Under the pieces are notes generated by a model. It was given only the letters and a program-made list of their open reading frames with translations. It ran no database searches and was not told the origin of the DNA. From Heliopora coerulea (lineage: Eukaryota; Cnidaria; Anthozoa; Scleralcyonacea; Helioporidae), in NCBI GenBank assembly GCA_030142905.1, contig JASJOG010000620.1, positions 22,735-86,734 of the forward strand: 64,000 nt of DNA, in the 5' to 3' direction. Positions 42,391 to 50,505 of this stretch are shown here, one piece after another; the stretch's first letter is position 1; each line of letters starts with the position of its first letter. A program made the translations under genes and the position numbers.

Positions 42391-42420
42391 ATCGACCAGA
42401 GGTCTCAGCAGCAAAGCTGC
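42391..42420. repeat. Double-hairpin insert, 30 bp (B), same as 27353-27382
   Basis: On the minus strand: GCAGC, TTT, GCTGC, TGA, GACC, TCT, GGTC, GAT. All 30 bases equal the insert in A's MGNCISS gene. Both sites encode the peptide STRGLSSKAA. Confidence 0.92.
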
Positions 42421-42533
42421 AACATCAGAAAATATTATTATTTTATCTTTATCAATAACTGGTGGATTTTTAATTGCGCGGTACGTGCTCTGATCGAACA
42501 AAGTTTTGAATCAAAATATTTATTATAAAATAA

Positions 42534-43220
42534 ATGACAATATCTTTAAAAATTTTTATATCAAAAAATGAAAATTGTGAAAAAACAATCACATTAGATG
42601 AACCAATTATATTAAACAATTGTTCAGAGATGTTTGTAAAATCAGTAAGTATTTTTTGGAATTATAATAATTTATATCAAAATATTCATCATTATACCTA
42701 TGATGGAACAAAAATTGGTTTCAAAGATGGATATTATACTTTTAATATTTTAAAAACTGAATTAGAAAATGTTGGAACAATTGAACTGGAACAAGTTGAA
42801 TTTTCTGGAAAATGTACAATAAAATCAGATAAAACATTAAATTTACAAACATTTGGTCCAATCATAGGATTTCCAGAGAATAAAGTAATACAAGCAAATA
42901 CATTAACAGAAAGCAACAATGTAGTAAATATTAATAACAACTTGGAATATGTAAACATAAGCTGTAATATGATTGATAAAAGTAAAAATTTTGTAAATGG
43001 TAAAAGAAGTAATGTACTTATTCAAGTTCCAATTGAATCTGAACAAACATTAAAAGGAAGTGTCTCAAAAATTTATCCACCTGAAGAAACAGGAGGAATA
43101 AAATTATCAAATGGAATTTATAATGAATTAATATTCAAAGTAGAAGGAAACCATGGTAGTGGTCCACAAGGTGGTTCATCTTCAATTGGAAATGTTTTAT
43201 TGGAAATTATTATTAAATAA
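42534..43220 (+). CDS. Putative penton (minor capsid) protein
   Basis: 228 aa, collinear with 20158-20823 in A and highly similar, beta-rich, no membrane segment. An in-frame insertion of 7 residues (SGPQGGS region; DNA contains CCAC/AAG/GTGG) lies just before the last strand. It starts in TATAAAATAAATGAC and ends directly at the fibre start. Assignment as the Polinton single jelly-roll PX rests on length and gene neighbourhood. Confidence 0.6.
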   Translation: MTISLKIFISKNENCEKTITLDEPIILNNCSEMFVKSVSIFWNYNNLYQNIHHYTYDGTKIGFKDGYYTFNILKTELENVGTIELEQVEFSGKCTIKSDKTLNLQTFGPIIGFPENKVIQANTLTESNNVVNINNNLEYVNISCNMIDKSKNFVNGKRSNVLIQVPIESEQTLKGSVSKIYPPEETGGIKLSNGIYNELIFKVEGNHGSGPQGGSSSIGNVLLEIIIK

Positions 43221-44300
43221 ATGAGTTTATTTTACGGATATGAAAGCAAACATGAATCTGATGTAACAGGAAAGCTGTCTACTACAGGAGGGAATATGAC
43301 AGGAGACAGTAACATGGGCTCACATCATATAATAACATCAGTTGATCCATCACAAAATTCACATTTGGCAAGAAAAAAATATGTGGATGATTTAGTGTCG
43401 AAACATACAAGTTCGAATTATCTACCAAAAAGTGGTGGAATAATGACTGGTGATATCACAATGGGAAATAATAAAATTTTAACAAATTCGAATCCTGTGA
43501 GTGATAAAGACCTTTGTAGGAAGAAATATGTAGATGACCAAGATTCTAAAAAATTATCTTTAACAGGTGGAACAATGACTGGAAATATAACAATTGGAAA
43601 TCATAAAATTTTAACAACTTCTGATCCTACAGATGATACTCATTTAACAAGGAAAAAATATGTGGATGACCAAGATAATAAAAAATTGTCTTTGACAGGT
43701 GGAACTGTAACTGGTTTAACAACATTTCAACAAAGAGTAAATTTAGATAATGAAACACATCTTCATGGAGATAAAAGAATTTATAATTATCAAACTGATA
43801 ATAGTAGTGCAAATTCAGGTATTATGCTGATTAATAGAGATTATTCAGATAGAAGATATTTAAGAAAATCTGGTGGAACAATGACTGGAAATATAACAAT
43901 TGGAAATAATAAAATTTTAACAACTTCTGATCCTACTCTTGACACACATTTAACAAGAAAAAAATATGTTGATACTCAAGATAATAAAAAATTATCACTC
44001 ACAGGTGGATCTGTAACTGGTAATATAATTTCTTCTGTGGATCCTACACTTGATACACATTTGACAAGAAAAAAATATGTAGACGCAGAAGACGCAAAAA
44101 AATTAAATCTATCCGGAGGAAACATGACTGGAGACGTAAACATGCAAAATAATAAACTTATAAATTTGAAAGATCCTGTAGATTCAAAAGATTCAACACA
44201 TAAAAAATATGTAGATGACGCAGACAATTTGAGATTGTCATTGTCAGGTGGGAGAATGACAGGTGATATTAATATGGGAAATCATAAAATAATTAATTAA
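43221..44300 (+). CDS. Phage-fibre-like repeat protein, lectin end missing
   Basis: 359 aa. Eight GGxMTG-KKYVD type repeats, compared with six in A, plus an inserted segment around FQQRVNLDNETHLHGDKRIY and YSDRRYLRKSGG. The protein stops after the shaft (MGNHKIIN) at the joint of the 2.6-kb deletion, so the receptor-binding lectin-like domain of A is absent. It begins in TTAAATAAATGAG, immediately after the penton stop. Confidence 0.75.
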   Translation: MSLFYGYESKHESDVTGKLSTTGGNMTGDSNMGSHHIITSVDPSQNSHLARKKYVDDLVSKHTSSNYLPKSGGIMTGDITMGNNKILTNSNPVSDKDLCRKKYVDDQDSKKLSLTGGTMTGNITIGNHKILTTSDPTDDTHLTRKKYVDDQDNKKLSLTGGTVTGLTTFQQRVNLDNETHLHGDKRIYNYQTDNSSANSGIMLINRDYSDRRYLRKSGGTMTGNITIGNNKILTTSDPTLDTHLTRKKYVDTQDNKKLSLTGGSVTGNIISSVDPTLDTHLTRKKYVDAEDAKKLNLSGGNMTGDVNMQNNKLINLKDPVDSKDSTHKKYVDDADNLRLSLSGGRMTGDINMGNHKIIN

Positions 44301-45231
44301 TTTATTTATTTGTTAATTATAATAATTACTTAATTTATTTGATAAATATAGAAATAATGTAAACAAAGGAACAGAAAAAATAACAAATTGGTATAATCAT
44401 TTAAAAGAAAATGCTTTAAATATATTTAACACCTCAGTTTCACAGGAAAAACCGCAATCGGTGGTTGAACCAAAGTTTAAATTGAATAAAGAAGCTTTGA
44501 AAGTAACAAAAAGATATGAAATGGATTTGGAAGTAGCCAGATTATCTTTATATGACCCTTTGAGTCTGTTGGAAAAAATAAAACCATTGGTAATAAAAAA
44601 ATTTAAAAAATATCCAAGTACAAAACAACAAATAACTCTTGTATGTTTAATGAAAAAATCAAATCCAGCAACTGGAGAAGAAACTACAGATAAAGCACAT
44701 TTTCATAGTTATTATGAAGAAATTTTTGATGGAAGCAATTTTGATGAAATATATAAAAAAAATGGTTCAAAAAATTATTCTAAGCTTTGAAGAATATTTA
44801 AGAAATTCAAGTTTATGGAAATTTTATAAAAGTTTAAAAATAATTCTTAATATTAATAAAATTAAACGATTACTTGCATCATCTTATATTCTTACTCCAA
44901 AATTTTTAAAAGATAAAAAAGCAATTATTAATTCACAAAATGATGACCAAAAATGTTTATTGTGGTGTGTTGCAATAAGTGAACTTTTGAAAACTAATCC
45001 TAATTTGAAAAATCCTGGAAGAATTACAAAAATTTTAAAAAAGAAAGCTGAGGGTTTTAATACAAAAGGTATGGAATTCCCGTGTGGATTTACAGATATT
45101 GATAAATTTGAAAAAAATAATAACATTGCAATTAATTTATTTGGATATAATGAAGAAAAAAGGTTTGGAAATAAAAAGCACGAAATTTTTCCTTTGAGGG
45201 TGAGTAAATTAGACTTGGATCAAAGCAACAC

Positions 45232-45278
45232 ACGTGAGGACACGCATGTGAACACGCATGTGAATACACATGTGAACA
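45232..45278. repeat. In-frame minisatellite in polB (B)
   Basis: Three 12-bp units of the type CACGCATGTGAA (encoding THVN), preceded by ACACGTGAGGAC. It replaces a non-repetitive stretch in A. Confidence 0.75.
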
Positions 45279-45844
45279 TATTGTTAATAACTAATGAAAA
45301 TGGTGATAAACATTATTGTTTAATTAAAAATATGAACAGATTATTTTCAAGCCAAGTCAATAAAAACAAAGAAAAAATACATATTTGTAATTATTGTTTA
45401 CAAAATTTTAGAAATGAAAAAACTCTTAAAAATCATTTAGAATATTGTTCAAAATATAAATGTGGAAAAACTGTTTATCCAAATAAAGGAGAAAAATTAA
45501 AGTTTAAAAATTATGAAAAAATGCACAATGTTCCATTTGTAGTTTATGCAGATTTTGAATGTAATTTAAAATATGAGGATAAAAATATTGGTGATAATAC
45601 AAAACAATTTCAAAAACATAAACCGTCTGGATATTGTTATTTGATAAAATGTTTTGATGATAATTTATTTAAACCAAAATTAGTAAAATACACTTAAAAA
45701 TCTGATGAAGACGTTTCTTTAAAATTTGTAGAAATTTAAATTTCTATTTCTAAATAATAAATTTCTAAATAATATTAAGAGAAAAGGATAAAACAGATTT
45801 TGAAAAAGCTAAGAAATGTTATGCATGTGATAAAAAATTTGAAC

Positions 45845-45859
45845 CGCTGCAAAGCAGCG
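45845..45859. repeat. Single hairpin insert in polB (B)
   Basis: CGCTGC, AAA, GCAGCG: 15 bp with a 6-bp stem, in the variable linker before the DHCHYTGK zinc region. Confidence 0.7.
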
Positions 45860-47048
45860 CCACAAGTGATAAAGTTAAAGACCATTGTCATTATACTGGA
45901 AAATATCGTGGCGCTGCTTGTTGTAGTTGTAATTCAAAAATGAAAAATCCTAAATTTGTTCCAGTTATATTTCATAATTTACAAAATTATGATAGTCATT
46001 TGTTTATAAAAAATCTAGGTGTTTCAAAAGGTGAAATTAATTGTATACCCAACACTGAGGAGAAATATATTTCATTCACAAAAGAGATTATTGTTGATAA
46101 ATTTGAATCTAAAAAAATAATTACAGAAAAACAATTTCAAAGTAAATGTAAAGAAAACATTATTGAATATAAGGAATTTAATAATGAAAAAGGTGAAATA
46201 GAGTATAAAATCAAAGAAATGATTTATGTTAAAAAACAAATTAGATTTATTGACAGTTTTAAGTTTATGCAAAGTGGTTTAGGAAACTTGGTTGAAAATT
46301 TAGATAAAAATGAGTTAAATATTATGAAAAAATTTTACGGTGAAGCTGAAGAAAGAGAATTATTAACAAGAAAAGGTGTGTTTCCATATGATTGGTTTGA
46401 TAATATTGAAAAATTAAATGAAGAAAAATTACCTGATATTAAGGAATTTTATTCAAAATTAAATGATGAAAATATAAGTGAAGCAGATTATGAACATGCG
46501 CAAAATGTTTGGAAAAAATTTAATATTAAAAATATGAAAGAATATCATGACTTATATTTGAAAACTGATGTGATACTTTTGGCAGATGTTTTTGAAAATT
46601 TTAGAAAAGTTTGTAAAGAAAATTATAAATTAGACCCCGCTTGGTATTATACTTCTCCAGGGCTTGCTTGGGATGCAATGTTAAAAATGACTGGAGTTGA
46701 ATTGGACTTATTATCCGATCCACAAATGTACCTTATGGTAGAAAATGGAATTAGAGGAGGAATTTCAACAATTACAAAGCGATACGCAAAAGCTAATAAT
46801 CCTTATATGGGCTCAAAGTATAATCCTGAAGAATATAATGTATATCTTGCTTATTTAGACGCGAATAATTTATGCAGATGGGCTATGAGTAAAAAACTTC
46901 CTGTGAGAGATTTTAAATGGATGAATGAAAGAGAATTACAAAATTGGGAAAAATACCCTTGTATATTAGAAGTTAACTTGGAACATCCTGGAGCTGCATG
47001 ATTTACATAATGAATACCCATTAGCACCAAAAAGATTAAAAGTTGAAA

Positions 47049-47061
47049 CCTGCGGAGCAGG
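47049..47061. repeat. Single hairpin insert in polB (B)
   Basis: CCTGC, GGA, GCAGG. The gene is 15 bp longer than A at this point, adding five codons before VEKLIPNL. Confidence 0.75.
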
Positions 47062-48127
47062 AGGTGTTGAAAAATTAATACCAAATTTGAATAATAAAGA
47101 AAAATATGTTTTACATAGTGAAAATTTGAAATTATATGAAAAATTAGGATTAAAAATTAGTGGAATTTATAAAAGTATTAAATTTTATGAAGAAGATTTT
47201 ATGAAAAAATATATTGATTTAAACACAAAACTGAGAACCGAAGCAAAAAATGAATTTGAAAAAGACTTTTTCAAACTTATGAATAATTCTGTGTTTGGAA
47301 AAACTATGGAGAATGTTAGAAACAGAGTTGATATACAATTAGTTAACAGAGAAGAAAAAGCATTAAAATTATTTTCAAAAACTAATTTTAACAAAAGAAC
47401 AATATTTTCTGAAAATTTAATTGCTGTGCATATGCATAAGAAAAAAATTAAGCTAGATAAACCTATATATTTAGGAATGAGTATATTAGATTTATCAAAG
47501 ACTTTAATGTATGATTTTCATTACAATTATATTAAATTAAAATATGGTGAAAATGCGCGGTTGTTATTTACAGATACTGACAGTTTAATGTATGAAATTA
47601 AAACTGAAGATTTTTATAAAGATATAACCCCAGATGTTGAAAAAATGTTTGACACAAGTAATTATCCAAAAGAACATGAAAGCGAAATTAAAACCGGTTT
47701 AAACAAAAAAGTAATTGGAATGATGAAAGATGAGTGCGGTGGTAAACAAATAGAAGAATTTGTAGGGCTGAGAGCAAAATTATATTCTTATAAAATAGAT
47801 GAAAAAGACAACGCACCAAAGGTGTCAAAAAGATGTAAAGGTGTTAAGAAAAATGTTATTGAAAAAAATATAACATTTCAAAATTATAAAGATTGCTTAT
47901 TTACTGAAGAAGAACAAATTAGAAAAATGAATTTAATAAGACACCGAAATCATGAATTGTATACTGAGAGTGTTGAAAAAATTACATTGTCAGCAAAAGA
48001 TGATGAAAGAATAATACTTGAAAATAAAATAGATACATTGGCATATGGTCATTATATGAATGAAATGATTGGCACTTATGAAAATATATTTGGATTTAAA
48101 CCGTAAAATACTTTATCAGCTAGGTTG

Positions 48128-48781
48128 TTTCCTTAAAATTTTGTCAAAAAAGGTAATTCCCCCACCCCCACACCTGTCGTTGAGGGGTTTTCCCCACATT
48201 CCATACATTCCAGATCTCCCTAACAATGGAGCAAACTAAAAATAGTTTTTTTGTTGACATCGAGTTAGGCTGGTTGTTAGGGAGATTAGGCATGTTTGGA
48301 ATGTTTGGAATGTTTGGAATGTTAAGGTAATTCTCCCAAGACACTTTGAAAAATTTTGACCAAATTTGAAAATGTGTTGAAAACCTGTGACAGATCAATA
48401 AAAAGGGAAACACCCCACTACACTTTGAAACATCTTTGCTTCTAAAGTTTTGACCCATTTTTTAAAATGTGTTTAAATTCTTTGTAACGTAATTAAAAAT
48501 CATGAAAGTGACCGGAAGTTAAGTAAGTGAAAAGAAAAGTGACGTCATCAATAAAAAGGGAAACCCCCCACGACACTTTGAAAAATTTTGATCAAATTTG
48601 AAAATGTGTTATTATGAAATATTATGAAATATGAAATATTATGAAATATTATTAAATATTATGAAATATTATGAAATATTATGAAATATTAAGGAAAACC
48701 CCCACGACACTTTGAAAAATTTTGACCAAATTTGAAAATGTGTTAAAAACCTGTGACAGAATCCGGATATTACAGACTACT
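48128..48781 (-). repeat. Terminal inverted repeat, right end of B
   Basis: About 654 bp, mirror of 34424-35050, with the same fold-back, a TGACGTCA site (48540) and a longer ATTATGAAAT tandem (48,608-48,692). The size difference is mainly in that tandem. Confidence 0.85.
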
Positions 48782-48787
48782 TGCTTC
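48782..48787. repeat. Target-site duplication, right of Polinton B
   Basis: TGCTTC, equal to the satellite consensus; the left copy differs by one base. Confidence 0.75.
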
Positions 48788-50505
48788 TAAAATGCTCTTT
48801 TCCACCCAAACATCATAAAACAAACCGAATTTCGTTCATTCGACGAGTTGCTCTCAAAGTTTTTGAAACTCGCTATAAACGCTCCATATCGACGAGATAA
48901 GACGGTTAGTAAAAGGAACAGTGTAACGGTTCTGACTTGAGTTAGTTGCATTTGTCGAAAGTTCGCCAATCTTCGCCAATGTTTTTAAAATGATCTTTTC
49001 GGGTCAGGCTACATGATAAAAGCATTAGTTCATGGATTGGAGTCGTATTTTAGAAAGTATGGCAAACGTGCTCAAATCTCGCCCTTAAGCATTATACGTT
49101 AAAAGCCAGAAGCATACCTAGAAAGAGGTGAAATCCAATTACGTGTGCTAAACGTACCCAATGCTTCTAAAATGGTCTTTTCTACCCAAACAAAATAAAA
49201 CAAATCGAGTTTCGTCGATTCGACGTATTGCTCTCAAAGTTTTTCCAACTCGTCAAAAACGCTTTATCTCGACGAGATAAGACGATTAGTGAAAGGAACG
49301 ATGGTGTAACGGTTGTGGCTAGAGTTAGTTGCATTTGTCGAAAGTTTGCCAAACTTCGCCAATACTTGTAAAATGATCTTTTCGGCTCAGGCTACAGGAT
49401 AAAAGCGTTAGTTCATGGATTGGAGACGTATTTTAGAAAATATGGCAATGTCCACAAATCTGTTCCATAGGCCTTATACGTTAAAAGCCATAAATATAGC
49501 TAGAAACAGGTGAAATCCAAAAAGGTGTGCTAAATTCACCGAATGTTTCTAAAATGCTCTTTTCCACCCAAACATCATAAAACAAACCGAATTTCATTGA
49601 TTCGACGAGTTGCTCTCAAAGTTTTTGATACTCGCTATAAACGATCTATCTCGACGAGATAAGACGATTAGTAAAAGGAACAGTGTAAACTGTTGTGACT
49701 TGAGTTAGTTGCATTTGTCGATAGTTTGCCAAACTTCGCCAATGCTTGTAAAATGATCTTTTCGGGTCAGAAAAGAGGATAAAATCATTAGTTCATGGAT
49801 TGGATTTATATTTCAGAAAATATGGCAATGTCCTCAAATCTTTCCCTTACGCCATATATGTTAAAAGCCAGAAGCATACCTAGAAAGAGGTGAAAACCAA
49901 ATAGGTGTGCTAAACTCACCCAATGTTTCTAAAATGCTCTTTTCTACCCAAACATAATAAAACAAATCGAATTTCGTCCATTCGAGGTATTGCTCTCAAA
50001 GTTTTTCCAACTGCTCAAAAACGCTTTATCTCGACGAGATAAGACGATTAGTAAAAGGAACAGTGTAACGGTTGTGCCTTGAGTTAGTTGCATTTGTCGA
50101 AAGTTTGCCAAACTTTGCCAATGCTTGTAAAATAATCTTTTTCGGTAACGCAAGAGGATAAAAGCGTTAGTTCATGGATTCGAGTCGTATTTTAGAAAGT
50201 ATGGCAACGTGCTGAAAACTCGCCCTTAAGCCTTATACGTTAAAAGCCATAAGTATAGCTAGAAACAGGTAAAATCCAGAGTGTGCTAAACTCACCCAAT
50301 GCTTCTAAAATGGTCTTTTCCACAAAAAACATCATAAAACAAACCGAATTTCGTTGATTCGACGACTTACTCTCAAAGTTTTTGAAACTTGCCATAAACG
50401 CTCTATCTCGACGAGATAAGACGATTAGTAAAAGGAACAGTGAAATGGTTGTGGCTTGAGCTAGTTGTATTTGTCGAATGTAAGCCCAACTTCGCCAATG
50501 GTTTT
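48782..50505 (+). repeat. Satellite array, forward block 3
   Basis: Same family and orientation as block 2, continuing from the target site of B. Ends at a strand switch near 50,505 (CGCCAATGG then TTTTGATGAG). No gene seen. Confidence 0.88.

Larger units (their letters stand above)
40915..42493 (+). pseudogene. Large conserved Polinton protein of unknown function, frameshifted
   Basis: Collinear with 20848-22414 in A. Frames switch near 41,785-41,815, in an A-run, at a place where A is open. Conserved blocks such as GGSIQELPRGKRHVGY and QHLLFSADVPKQITSFMRFH are present. The linker before the C-terminal hydrophobic anchor (NIIILSLSITGGFLIARYVL) has been rebuilt by several hairpin inserts (42,190-42,420), while the anchor itself is preserved. 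Confidence 0.7.
44341..48106 (+). pseudogene. POLB: Protein-primed DNA polymerase B, 5' truncated and broken
   Basis: Lacks roughly the first 60 residues of the copy in A, removed by the deletion at about 44,300-44,340. A frame change near 44,760 follows an A-run, at nearly the same point as in A. The frame stops at 45,697 after PKLVKYT, reopens at about 45,778 and stops again at 47,001. The exonuclease motif YADFE (about 45,550), the DHCHYTGKYRGAA region (about 45,880), motif B NNSVFGK (about 47,285) and motif C DTDS (about 47,575) are present. Motif A reads DANNLCR instead of DANNLYG, a change in the catalytic core. The C-terminus is complete to GFKP, unlike in A. Minisatellite and hairpin inserts lie at 45,235-45,280, 45,845 and 47,049. 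Confidence 0.92.
34424..48781. mobile_element. Maverick/Polinton element B, inverted relative to A
   Basis: 14,358 bp, with inverted repeats beginning AGTAGTCTGTAATATCC and a 6-bp target duplication. Gene order matches A read from the other end. Compared with A it lacks the fibre lectin domain, the four small membrane genes, the two genes before polB and the polB N-terminus, all removed by a deletion joining at about 44,300-44,340. MCP, the 184-aa protein, ATPase, penton, zinc-ribbon and MGNCISS frames are intact; integrase, the large unknown and polB are not. Confidence 0.95.

Noticed and set aside
18173..42420. Hairpin units as a CRISPR array or as transcription terminators
   Set aside because: They are dispersed, not regularly spaced, lie inside coding frames, and have no T-run after the stems.
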